A stretch of 42,894 nucleotides of DNA from an uncultured Flavobacteriales bacterium (GTDB lineage Bacteria; Bacteroidota; Bacteroidia; Flavobacteriales_D; Sanyastnellaceae). Below are positions 18,628 through 26,622 of the stretch, one piece after another (the stretch's first letter is position 1; the number at the start of each line of letters is the position of its first letter). The notes beneath the pieces are model-generated. The model worked only from the letters and a program-made list of their open reading frames with translations, did not search any database and was not told the origin of the DNA. Location of the stretch: positions 1 to 42,894 of the forward strand of contig CAJQLF010000028.1 of NCBI GenBank assembly GCA_905479115.1, read 5' to 3'. The translations under genes were made by a program, and so were the position numbers.

Positions 18628-20159
18628 CAGCCGAGGTCAAACTTGATGCCTTGCGCAAGAGGCAGGGTTGTGCCGTAATTGACCGTGTTGGTTTGTCGAC
18701 GCATGTATGCTTTCCACGCATCACTTCCAGATTCACGCCCCCCTCCTGTTTCTTTTTCGCCTCCAAATGCACCACCAATTTCCGCACCAGAAGTACCGAT
18801 GTTGATGTTGGCGATTCCACAATCGGAACCCGCGGCAGAAATAAAGCGCTCGGCTTCACGCATGTTGTTGGTCATAATCGCAGAAGACAATCCCTGTGCT
18901 ACTCCGTTTTGCAGATCGATGGCTTCTTCCAGCGTATCGTAAGGCATGATATAGAGCAATGGAGCGAAGGTCTCGTGCTGCACAATCGCCATATCATTGC
19001 GGGCTTCAGCGATGGAAGGGCTTACATAACATCCGCTCTCATATCCAGCCCCATCAAGCTTACCTCCTTTGACTAAGAACGTTCCACCCTCGGCTTCGAC
19101 AGCGTCAAGCGCGTCGAGGTACATCTGAACTGCTGCTTGGTCGGTTAAAGGGCCAACGTGGTTTTTTTGATCCAAAGGATTCCCAATGCTCAGTTGTTGG
19201 TAGGCTTTGGTGAGAACTGTTTTGACCTGGTCGTAGATGGATCGGTGGATGATCAATCGACGGGTTGATGTGCAGCGCTGACCGCATGTGCCAACAGCTC
19301 CAAATACGGTGGCCGGCACAACCATTTCCAAATCAGCGTCAGGGGCAATAATAACCGCATTGTTTCCACCGAGCTCAAGCAAAGCACGCCCCAAACGGGC
19401 TCCAACCGCTTTACTGACCGCCTTGCCCATGCGGGTACTACCGGTGGCACTAACCAAAGGAATGCGCGTGTCATCGCTTAATTTCTCACCGATGTTAGCG
19501 TACCCATTGACAACGCAGCTCAACCCCTCGGGTACATCATTCGCTGCTGCGACTTCGTTCCAAATATGCTGGCAAGCAATGGAGCACAAGGCGCTTTTTT
19601 CTGAGGGCTTCCACACACACGAATCACCGCAGATCCACGCCAATGCCGTGTTCCATGACCAAACGGCTACCGGAAAATTAAAAGCAGAGATGATGCCAAC
19701 GACCCCCAAAGGAAGGTACTGCTCAAACATGCGGTGGTCTGGACGTTCGGAGTGAGTGGTCATGCCGTAAAGCTGCCGACTTAGACCGACAGCGAAGTCA
19801 CAGATGTCGATCATTTCTTGCACCTCACCCAATCCCTCTTGCAGAGACTTTCCCATTTCATAACTCACGAGCGCACCGAGCGCGTCTTTCTTTTCCCGAA
19901 GGGCGTCCCCAAACTGTCGAACAACTTCTCCACGCTTTGGAGCCGGAACAGTGCGCCACTCGATAAAGGCTTGCTGGGCCGCTTCTACCGCACGCTCGTA
20001 ATCTGCATCTGTTGCGCTGGACAATGAAGCAATCTTTTTTCCATCCACAGGAGAGATGGAGTCAATCGTGGGTCCTGATCCAAAGGATTCGGTCCCGATC
20101 ATGACACCGTGGTTGTGGGGTTGAATGTTCAGGGTCTGGAGAATACGTTGAATGTCCAT
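18627..20159 (-). CDS. Aldehyde dehydrogenase, ALDH7 (aminoadipate-semialdehyde) type
   Basis: A 510-residue NAD-dependent dehydrogenase. Catalytic Cys296 (GTCGQRCTSTRR), Glu262 (LELGGNN) and Asn161 (SAFNFP) are present. The signatures TSGAEIGGAFGGEKETGGGR and SDAWKAYMRRQTNTVNY are typical of ALDH7 (antiquitin, piperideine-6-carboxylate or 2-aminoadipate-6-semialdehyde dehydrogenase), which works in lysine catabolism and aldehyde detoxification. Length fits the family. No other lysine-degradation gene is in the window, so the role is inferred from family alone. It is the first gene of a two-gene unit with the thioredoxin lipoprotein and has a good -7 element at 20185-20192. Confidence 0.9.
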   Translation of the reverse strand: MDIQRILQTLNIQPHNHGVMIGTESFGSGPTIDSISPVDGKKIASLSSATDADYERAVEAAQQAFIEWRTVPAPKRGEVVRQFGDALREKKDALGALVSYEMGKSLQEGLGEVQEMIDICDFAVGLSRQLYGMTTHSERPDHRMFEQYLPLGVVGIISAFNFPVAVWSWNTALAWICGDSCVWKPSEKSALCSIACQHIWNEVAAANDVPEGLSCVVNGYANIGEKLSDDTRIPLVSATGSTRMGKAVSKAVGARLGRALLELGGNNAVIIAPDADLEMVVPATVFGAVGTCGQRCTSTRRLIIHRSIYDQVKTVLTKAYQQLSIGNPLDQKNHVGPLTDQAAVQMYLDALDAVEAEGGTFLVKGGKLDGAGYESGCYVSPSIAEARNDMAIVQHETFAPLLYIMPYDTLEEAIDLQNGVAQGLSSAIMTNNMREAERFISAAGSDCGIANINIGTSGAEIGGAFGGEKETGGGRESGSDAWKAYMRRQTNTVNYGTTLPLAQGIKFDLG

Positions 20160-20184
20160 GAGAGTGCGGTTAAAAAGATTGGCG

Positions 20185-20192
20185 CAAAGGTA
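20185..20192 (-). promoter_or_regulatory. Promoter -7 element of the aldehyde dehydrogenase operon
   Basis: TACCTTTG followed by CGCC on the minus strand is an exact match to the Bacteroidota -7 consensus TAnnTTTG. It lies 25 nt before the ATG at 20159, so a short leader would result. No clear TTG-type -33 box is seen at the usual spacing. Confidence 0.5.
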
Positions 20193-20334
20193 AACAGCAC
20201 GAGACGAATGCTATATTCATTAAAACGTTGATAATAAGGGTTTTGCGCGTTTCTATTTTCTCGAGGGTGCCGCACCGTGGCCTTTACAGAACGTCAGAGG
20301 CCTGTTTTGGCGCGCTATTGGGTCGATTTCTATA

Positions 20335-20350
20335 TGTTTCACGTGAAACA
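20335..20350. promoter_or_regulatory. parS centromere site (ParB-binding)
   Basis: TGTTTCACGTGAAACA is a perfect 16-bp palindrome identical to the widely conserved chromosomal parS consensus bound by ParB. It lies in the non-coding gap 12 nt past the mnmG stop codon. Chromosomal parS sites cluster around the replication origin, so this window is probably in the origin-proximal part of the chromosome. No parA or parB gene is in the window. Confidence 0.88.
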
Positions 20351-20362
20351 TTAACAAAAGGC

Positions 20363-22234
20363 TCACCGTCCAAGGTGAACGAGAAGAACCGCGAGATCGG
20401 ATGCGCTCACCCCAGAAATTCTGGATGCGCTTGATAGGTTAGCAGGTTGTTCCTCTGAAAGTTTTTCTCGAGCCTCGCTGCTGAGGGATTCGAGGGCGTG
20501 GTAATTAAACCCTTTTGGTATGCTGATATAATCAAGTCGCTGGAGTTTGTCGGCGACTGCTTGTTCTTTTTCAATGTACCCCTCGTACTTCACCTCGACT
20601 TCCAGGCATTCAATGTCGGCAAGCTCTAATTGGTGTTCTTGAGACTTTTGATTGATCGAATCGATGGAAGAAATAAGGTCAGTAAGACCGATGTTAGGCC
20701 GAGATAAAAGAGCGATGGACTTTTGCTTCTGTCGGAGAGGGGCGCTGTTCTTTTTTTCAAGAAGGGCTTGAGCTTCGTCTGGCGTCACGCTGGTTTTTTC
20801 CAAAGAGGTTCGCATTTTTTTAATCCGCGCCCTCTTGGATTCAAGTGCCTGCAGCCGTGCGTCACTCGCCAACCCCATGGCATGAGATAGGGGAGTTAAC
20901 CGTTGATCTGCATTGTCTTGTCGAAGGAGGATTCTGTATTCTGCACGTGAGGTGAACATGCGGTACGGCTCTTTCGTGCCTTTGGTGACGAGGTCATCGA
21001 TCAAAACACCGATGTAGGCTTCGTTTCGTTTGAGAGTTACCGGCTCCATGTTCCACGTGGAACGTGCGGCGTTGATGCCCGCCATGATACCTTGCGCTGC
21101 GGCCTCTTCATATCCTGTTGTTCCGTTGATTTGACCGGCGAAAAACAAACCTTGAATGGCCTTGGTCTCCAAACTGTGATGGAGCTGTGTGGGGTGAAAG
21201 AAGTCATATTCGACCGCATAGCCGGGTCGGAAAAACCGAACGGATTCGAAGCCAGGAACCGACCGCAAAGCCTTGACTTGGATATCCTCTGGCAGGCTTG
21301 TGCTAAATCCATTGACGTACACTTCAACCGTTTCCCACCCCTCTGGCTCAACGAATAATTGGTGTGAATCTTTGGTGTGAAATCGCTCAATTTTATCCTC
21401 GATGCTCGGACAATACCGCGGACCCAATCCTTGAATTCGCCCATTGAACATAGGTGAGCGATCAAAACCCTCTCTCAAAATATCATGGACCGCGAGGTTG
21501 GTGTGTGCGATGTGGCAGCTGCGCTGATTGGACAAGACGGGCGTATCGGTAAAAGAGAAACGCTGTGGGTTTTCATCCCCCTTTTGTTCTTCAAGGACTT
21601 GGTAGTTGATGCTGCGCCCATCAACCCGAGGGGGCGTTCCTGTTTTCATGCGATCCGCACTGAAACCATGTTCTACTAGTTGCTCGGTGATTCCGTGAAT
21701 TGCTTTTTCGCCCGCTCGTCCGCCTCCAAATTGCTTCTCACCAATGTGCATCAAGCCATTCAGGAATGTGCCTGCTGTGACGACAACAGACTTGGACCGG
21801 ATGGTGGCGCCAAGTTGGGTTTTGACCCCGCAGCATCGATCGTTTTCGATGATAAGTTCAAGAACAGCGTCTTGCCAAAAGTCGAGTTTAGGCGTCTGCT
21901 CGAGCATTAACCGCCACTTCTCAGCGAAGCGCATCCGGTCATTCTGGGTGCGCGGAGACCACATCGCTGGGCCCTTGGATCGGTTGAGCATTCGAAACTG
22001 GATGGCACTGTGATCGCTAACAATTCCAGAATATCCACCGAGCGCATCGATTTCCCGTACAATTTGACCCTTGGCTATGCCGCCCATGGCGGGGTTGCAG
22101 GACATCTGTCCGATGACCCCCATGTTCATCGTTATGAGCAAGGTGTGGGCACCAAGATTGGCTGCTGCTGCTGCTGCTTCGTTACCAGCGTGTCCTGCGC
22201 CAACAACAATGACGTCGTATTCTGGATGAATCAT
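20363..22234 (-). CDS. mnmG: tRNA uridine-5-carboxymethylaminomethyl modification enzyme MnmG (GidA)
   Basis: From the ATG at 22234 the product has 623 residues, as usual for MnmG. That ATG overlaps the ybeY stop as ATGA, the typical coupling, so it is preferred over an ATG ten codons upstream. With MnmE it installs the cmnm group on U34 of several tRNAs, using FAD, glycine and methylene-THF. The FAD site VVGAGHAGNEAA is at the start, followed by the family signatures MSCNPAMGGIAKGQIVREID and FGGGRAGEKA and the C-terminal helical domain. Last gene of a four-gene minus-strand operon. A parS-like sequence is embedded at 21049-21064 and a perfect parS lies just past the stop. Confidence 0.97.
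   Translation of the reverse strand: MIHPEYDVIVVGAGHAGNEAAAAAANLGAHTLLITMNMGVIGQMSCNPAMGGIAKGQIVREIDALGGYSGIVSDHSAIQFRMLNRSKGPAMWSPRTQNDRMRFAEKWRLMLEQTPKLDFWQDAVLELIIENDRCCGVKTQLGATIRSKSVVVTAGTFLNGLMHIGEKQFGGGRAGEKAIHGITEQLVEHGFSADRMKTGTPPRVDGRSINYQVLEEQKGDENPQRFSFTDTPVLSNQRSCHIAHTNLAVHDILREGFDRSPMFNGRIQGLGPRYCPSIEDKIERFHTKDSHQLFVEPEGWETVEVYVNGFSTSLPEDIQVKALRSVPGFESVRFFRPGYAVEYDFFHPTQLHHSLETKAIQGLFFAGQINGTTGYEEAAAQGIMAGINAARSTWNMEPVTLKRNEAYIGVLIDDLVTKGTKEPYRMFTSRAEYRILLRQDNADQRLTPLSHAMGLASDARLQALESKRARIKKMRTSLEKTSVTPDEAQALLEKKNSAPLRQKQKSIALLSRPNIGLTDLISSIDSINQKSQEHQLELADIECLEVEVKYEGYIEKEQAVADKLQRLDYISIPKGFNYHALESLSSEAREKLSEEQPANLSSASRISGVSASDLAVLLVHLGR
21049..21064. promoter_or_regulatory. 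Second parS-like site inside mnmG
   Basis: TGTTCCACGTGGAACG is a 16-bp near-palindrome; only the last base breaks symmetry. It matches the TGTTCCACGTGGAACA form of parS at 15 of 16 positions. It lies about 700 bp from the perfect site at 20335, within the coding sequence; intragenic parS sites are known in other bacteria. Two close sites make chance occurrence unlikely. Confidence 0.7.
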
Positions 22235-22659
22235 GGATGAAGTTCGTAGTAGCGTAAGATCCACTGTTCCTCAGCTTCACGCATGGCAATGGAATCCTTC
22301 TTTGTTTTGTCTTTATACCCTATGAGATGAAGGTTCCCGTGTGCAATAACCCGAAGTAACTCATTGAAAAAGAGTTGTTTATGACTTACTGCGTTTTCTT
22401 TTACACGATCAACGGAGATCAAGATATCCGCAGACAAGGTGTTGCCTTCGCAGTAATCAAAGGTGATAATATCCGTGTAGTAATCGTGCTGTAAGTGAGT
22501 CTTATTGATCTCAAGTAAGTAACGGTCACTGCAAAAAACAATGGAAATTTCCCCAATGGTTTTTTGGTGCGCTGATGCGAAATCAAGCAACCAAGCTTTG
22601 ATTTTGCGCCGATTCGGGCAACGAAAGGCATGGTCGGCATTGTGAAAATGAAATGCCAA
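22231..22659 (-). CDS. ybeY: Endoribonuclease YbeY (rRNA maturation)
   Basis: A 142-residue metal-dependent RNase needed for 16S rRNA 3'-end maturation and ribosome quality control. The metal motif HGNLHLIGYKDKTKKD keeps the first two histidines of the usual HGxLHLxGYDH, while the third His is replaced within a KDKT sequence. I recall this variant from Bacteroidota YbeY proteins, so it is probably normal for the phylum. The upstream DYYTDIITFDY matches the conserved 'xTDVLSFP' segment. It lies 9 nt after the ATPase gene and overlaps mnmG by 4 nt (ATGA). Confidence 0.93.
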   Translation of the reverse strand: MAFHFHNADHAFRCPNRRKIKAWLLDFASAHQKTIGEISIVFCSDRYLLEINKTHLQHDYYTDIITFDYCEGNTLSADILISVDRVKENAVSHKQLFFNELLRVIAHGNLHLIGYKDKTKKDSIAMREAEEQWILRYYELHP

Positions 22660-22668
22660 AGCAGGGTG

Positions 22669-23100
22669 TTATGTGGTTTGAAAAACACCCTTAAAGGTCA
22701 ACTCAACAATGCGTCCGTCATCGTCAAATTCACACGCATCCGCCAATTGACGCATGAGGAAAACTCCTCGTCCGTTGGGCTTCTCGAGGTTCTCAGGAGA
22801 AGTTGGATCAGGGACGTTTTCGTAATCAAACCCAGCGCCGGAATCAACAATTTTGAAATACAGGTCCGAGGGCTGGATTTCGTATTCAACCACAACTTTC
22901 TTATCGGGATCTAATTTATTTCCATGGACAATAGCGTTGTTGACGGCTTCCGTCATAGCGATCAAGACGTCACCATAGCATTCCTCTTGGAAGGTCGTTT
23001 CTTCTCGAATCTCGTCGATTAATCGCTCGATGATCGCAATGTTTTCGGGCTCTGAGGTAAATTCCAGTTTATGCATGGTTTCAATCATGGGTCCTATCAT
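22669..23100 (-). CDS. Anti-sigma-type ATP-binding protein (RsbW-like HATPase)
   Basis: A 143-residue single-domain GHKL ATPase. It shows the N box (EAVNNAIVHGN), the G1 box (DSGAGFDYENVPDP) and the G2 box (GRGVFLMRQLAD). There is no receiver or histidine phosphoacceptor, which points to the serine-kinase/anti-sigma group (RsbW, SpoIIAB, BtrW). These bind or phosphorylate an anti-anti-sigma STAS protein in partner-switching control, but no STAS or PP2C gene is in the window. The start at 23100 overlaps the DUF4175 stop by 4 nt (ATGA). The fixed company of DUF4175, YbeY and MnmG in Bacteroidota is from memory; its functional meaning is unknown. Confidence 0.85.
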   Translation of the reverse strand: MIGPMIETMHKLEFTSEPENIAIIERLIDEIREETTFQEECYGDVLIAMTEAVNNAIVHGNKLDPDKKVVVEYEIQPSDLYFKIVDSGAGFDYENVPDPTSPENLEKPNGRGVFLMRQLADACEFDDDGRIVELTFKGVFQTT

Positions 23101-26100
23101 TGGGGTGGAAGCTCGGAGTCGGGCTTCGTGAGGTCCAAATTATTGAAATATTCGTTGACTCGGTCACGGTAATAAGCATCCAATTCAAGGGGGATTGTTC
23201 GTAACCACTCGGCTTCTCTATTCTTTTGCTCCCGATAATCCAAGAGCGGAGCAGGCTCGGTAGCGAGGTTTTGGTCCCCTGCCTTGGATTTACGTTTATC
23301 GTCTTCACCCCGCGTCATCTCTGCATTCTCAGCCTCCAAGAGCCGAACTAAAAGCTGCTGTTGTCGCTCCAATGTTTCTAGTGTGACGTTCTTATTGACA
23401 AGGTCTCGCTCCAATTCTTCCATCTCTTTAGCGATGTCGTTCATCTGATTTCCATCTCCCGAGCCATCTCCATTCATCTCTTGGGCCTTCTTTTCGGCCA
23501 TTTGACGAAGCGCGGCTTGTTGAGCGGCCATTTGAGCGAGCTCTTTGCTGAGCTGTCGTTTTTGTTTTCCGCTGTTGCCCGCGTTGGCCCCCTCGCCCAT
23601 CATTTCTTTCATTTTTTCGAGCCGATCACCCAAGGACTGTTGCATTTTTTTGATGTCACCAGCGCTAGGGGAGGGTTTAGGTTTGCCGTTGCCCCCTGGC
23701 TTTTCACAATTGCCATTCCCGGGCTGTTTTTCAGCCATGTCTTGTTGCATTTGCTGCAACGCGTCATCCAACATTAAAGCGAGGTTATTGAAGCTCGTCA
23801 TCACATACTGCTGGTTTGTGGTGATGATGTCCGTTTCACGGTCCCCAAAATTACCTAACGCCAGAGCCATGTGGTGGTTGACCAGCCCAACTTCACGGTT
23901 CACGGCTGGAGCGAGTTGTGGAATCCGCATGCTGAGCTCAAAAAGTGAATCTTCCACCATGCGCGCGTCGTCTTTAAGACGTCTTTGGGTTTGCCCGTGC
24001 ACAACATAAGCCGGATCATTCTTGCTGGTGTTGCGTAAATCCGCCATCAAACCCTCCTCCTCAAACGATAATTGAATGATGTTTTCCAGAAGCTCCCTCA
24101 ATGCGTCCATGTCCATTTCCAGGGCTTCTTCACTGGATTGTTGCATGAGGCTTTCTAGCTGTTGGGCCATCTGTTGCATCTCTTCCGCTGCGGACTGCTG
24201 GTTTTGAGAAGCTTTTTTGTTTTTACTCTGTTCCAACTGGTCAGAGCTGTCATTCATCTTTTCTTGAATGGATTCACGCTCTTCCTCCCGGTCCATTGTG
24301 GTGTTGGGGTTTTCGAGCTCTTCATTGGATTTTTCCAAATCGTCAAGTTCCTTTTGAATCTCTTCAAACGCTTTATTCAAGGAGTCTTGTTCGGCTTGTA
24401 AGCTGTCATTGGAACCCTCTTCATTCCGGGTCTTTTCAGCTAAATCAGCCTGCTTTTCAGCGAGTTCCTTCAGGTCGTCAATGGCCTCCTCCATTTTAAC
24501 CTCAAACTCCAACTGCTTGAATTGTTCTAACGCCCGATCCAATTCCTTTTCCAACGACTCTTGATCGACCTGCATGTTTTCCAACTGCTCCTGAATTTGT
24601 TCCATGGATTCAGGGTCCATTTGTTCCATGAGCCGCTGCATCTCTTCGTACAACTCCTTCAACTCGTCGCTCATCACTTGCTCCATGAGGTTTTGGAGTT
24701 GTTCCTGTTTTTCTAATATGCGCTCTTCTTCTGGACTGAATTCATTTGTGCGCTCATCTTTTTCACTGTTGATTTCTTGTAGCTCGTTGAGGTCTTCCTG
24801 AAGCTGTTTTTGCTTTTTCATTAGCTCCTCTATCGCCCGCTCATCCTTCCAATCCATCTCTTTATCCTCAGCCAATTGACGGCGCAACGACTCCATGTTT
24901 TCGCGCACTTCAGCGGCACTCTGTCGCGCGGCGGCCATGCGTTCTTCAATGTCCGCATTGGCTTGGTCGCGCTCTTCTCGGATCTCTTCTTTACTCGGCG
25001 GCGAGAAGGTTCTTGGTGTTGATCGCGACATTTTAGCACCGTGGATGCGGTCATTGTCCCAGACTTCGAACCAATACTCGAGCACATCGCCTTGGATAAC
25101 GTTGATTTCATCAAGTCGCCATTCAAAAAAGAAACGATCGCCGCGACCCCTGGGCGCAGCGAGCGATTGGCGTAGAGCATTCCCCGCCGTCGGTCTTTCT
25201 CCAGCAAGCAATTCTTCCGCTCGCTCACCGACCTCGATCCACTGGTAAACAAAGGTCAGTTGACTGAAGCCGTAATCATCCGAAACTTCCCCATTGAAGT
25301 AGCGCGTCTTCAGGGCGGTTGAATCGACGCTTTCTGTCGCGCGAATGCGCGGAAATTGATCGGAGCTAACGTGCAAGTGATAACGCATGGAGTCCAATGC
25401 ACCCACAGCGCTATTGGAAGGAACCACCCAATATGGACCGCTTTCTTTTGCCCGAAGAGCAGCAGTGAACATACCGCCCGCCCCGCGCTCCACAGCAACA
25501 GGGGACCCCCCAAATTCCAAGCGCAGGCTCTCTGTGTCTTTGCTTCGTATGCGCCATTCAATTTGGGTTCCCTCGGGGACCCTCAAGTTTCCTACATCTT
25601 GCACGGTTTCGGCTGGAAGACCGGTGTAGGAGGGGGGAGTGGTTGTAACCTCCAACCCCACTAAAGTTGGGACAGGGAGAGCCTTGAGGGTGTACACATC
25701 GGAAGAAACACCGGATCCAAAGAGTGTAAAACTCAGGCTTTCTCGGACCATAGGAAACACATAACGAAACCGTCCTTCACCTGTTCGTTCCATGCGGTAG
25801 CGGCTCTCACCAACTTCGATCATCACGATTTCCGGTTGGGCCTCTCCCTCTGTTTGAACTTCCAAAGTGAACGGCTCGAGAGCTGGAACAGCGAGTGGAT
25901 TGCTGAGCACAGAGAAAGCAAATGGCGGTGGCGGAATAAAATCCTGCCGATGTGCGAGAATCCTGCTCGCAGGTTCTTGGACCAATTCAGGACTCCACCC
26001 CATAATTCCTGCGGCAAGAATCAACGTTGGTACAGCATATTTTAAGAGTTTTCGGCTCTTTTTCCAATCAATCGCTCGTTGAAACGCGACCGGTTTCAAG

Positions 26101-26519
26101 GCTGTGGTGCGTTCTTCGATGGACGCCTGCAGCAATGAAGTATCGCTTGTGCTTGACGTCGTTCCGAGTTGACGTTGAAGTTGCAGAACATTGAGCAACC
26201 GGTCACTGATCTCCGGGAAGTGTTCGCCAATGATAGAGCTCGCTTGCTCATGGGTCAAACCTCGGCTCAACCGCCCCCACTGGAGCAAAGGCCACAAGAC
26301 CCACCCTCCTATAACAGTGCTTCCTCCCCCAGTTAAAACCCAAAATATCACGGTACGACCTGCGATTCCAAACTGCCCAACATATTCCAACAAGGCAAAG
26401 GTGATGCCGCTGACGATGAGCACAGCAACCGACAAAAGCAAGCCGTTAACCACCTGATTGAGGTAGTACGCCCGGATAAAATCATCCAACTTTTCAATAA
26501 GGCTTCCCTTCGCTTCCAT
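23097..26519 (-). CDS. DUF4175 family membrane protein with long coiled coil
   Basis: A 1140-residue protein. The N-terminus has two membrane segments (about 24-45 and 55-80) and a third near 158-175 before a large beta-rich periplasmic-type region (about 180-510). Then comes a very Glu/Gln/Lys-rich coiled coil (about 520-780: repeated 'EEMQRLMEQMDPESMEQIQE'-like heptads). The C-terminal third has Met/Gln-rich stretches (MAQQAALRQMAEKKAQEMNG) and the ending YFNNLDLTKPDSELPPQ. This matches the Bacteroidota DUF4175 architecture; no enzymatic motif is evident. It heads the operon that continues into the ATPase, ybeY and mnmG. A structural or scaffolding envelope role is plausible but unproven. 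Confidence 0.85.
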   Translation of the reverse strand: MEAKGSLIEKLDDFIRAYYLNQVVNGLLLSVAVLIVSGITFALLEYVGQFGIAGRTVIFWVLTGGGSTVIGGWVLWPLLQWGRLSRGLTHEQASSIIGEHFPEISDRLLNVLQLQRQLGTTSSTSDTSLLQASIEERTTALKPVAFQRAIDWKKSRKLLKYAVPTLILAAGIMGWSPELVQEPASRILAHRQDFIPPPPFAFSVLSNPLAVPALEPFTLEVQTEGEAQPEIVMIEVGESRYRMERTGEGRFRYVFPMVRESLSFTLFGSGVSSDVYTLKALPVPTLVGLEVTTTPPSYTGLPAETVQDVGNLRVPEGTQIEWRIRSKDTESLRLEFGGSPVAVERGAGGMFTAALRAKESGPYWVVPSNSAVGALDSMRYHLHVSSDQFPRIRATESVDSTALKTRYFNGEVSDDYGFSQLTFVYQWIEVGERAEELLAGERPTAGNALRQSLAAPRGRGDRFFFEWRLDEINVIQGDVLEYWFEVWDNDRIHGAKMSRSTPRTFSPPSKEEIREERDQANADIEERMAAARQSAAEVRENMESLRRQLAEDKEMDWKDERAIEELMKKQKQLQEDLNELQEINSEKDERTNEFSPEEERILEKQEQLQNLMEQVMSDELKELYEEMQRLMEQMDPESMEQIQEQLENMQVDQESLEKELDRALEQFKQLEFEVKMEEAIDDLKELAEKQADLAEKTRNEEGSNDSLQAEQDSLNKAFEEIQKELDDLEKSNEELENPNTTMDREEERESIQEKMNDSSDQLEQSKNKKASQNQQSAAEEMQQMAQQLESLMQQSSEEALEMDMDALRELLENIIQLSFEEEGLMADLRNTSKNDPAYVVHGQTQRRLKDDARMVEDSLFELSMRIPQLAPAVNREVGLVNHHMALALGNFGDRETDIITTNQQYVMTSFNNLALMLDDALQQMQQDMAEKQPGNGNCEKPGGNGKPKPSPSAGDIKKMQQSLGDRLEKMKEMMGEGANAGNSGKQKRQLSKELAQMAAQQAALRQMAEKKAQEMNGDGSGDGNQMNDIAKEMEELERDLVNKNVTLETLERQQQLLVRLLEAENAEMTRGEDDKRKSKAGDQNLATEPAPLLDYREQKNREAEWLRTIPLELDAYYRDRVNEYFNNLDLTKPDSELPPQ

Positions 26520-26526
26520 GTAATTA

Positions 26527-26534
26527 CGAAGTTA
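26527..26534 (-). promoter_or_regulatory. TAACTTCG element before DUF4175-ybeY-mnmG operon
   Basis: TAACTTCG on the minus strand ends 7 nt before the ATG at 26519. The surrounding 12-mer ACGAAGTTACGG (plus strand, 26526-26537) recurs exactly at 31717-31728 in front of another minus-strand gene. If it serves as -7 element, the transcript would begin at or next to the start codon. Confidence 0.35.
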
Positions 26535-26585
26535 CGGTTCAATGACCAGTGGAGTTGCATTGTCGATGTTCGCGCTGAAAGTATG

Positions 26586-26593
26586 TATTTTTG
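26586..26593 (+). promoter_or_regulatory. Promoter -7 element of the large secreted protein
   Basis: TATTTTTG is an exact TAnnTTTG match, 29 nt before the ATG at 26623. A weak TTG at 26560-26562 is 23 nt upstream, at the long end of accepted -33 spacing. Its position supports the start at 26623 rather than the in-frame ATG at 26542, which would lie upstream of this promoter. Confidence 0.45.
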
Positions 26594-26622
26594 ACCCCCC
26601 TCCATTCGCAATTAAGATTCAC

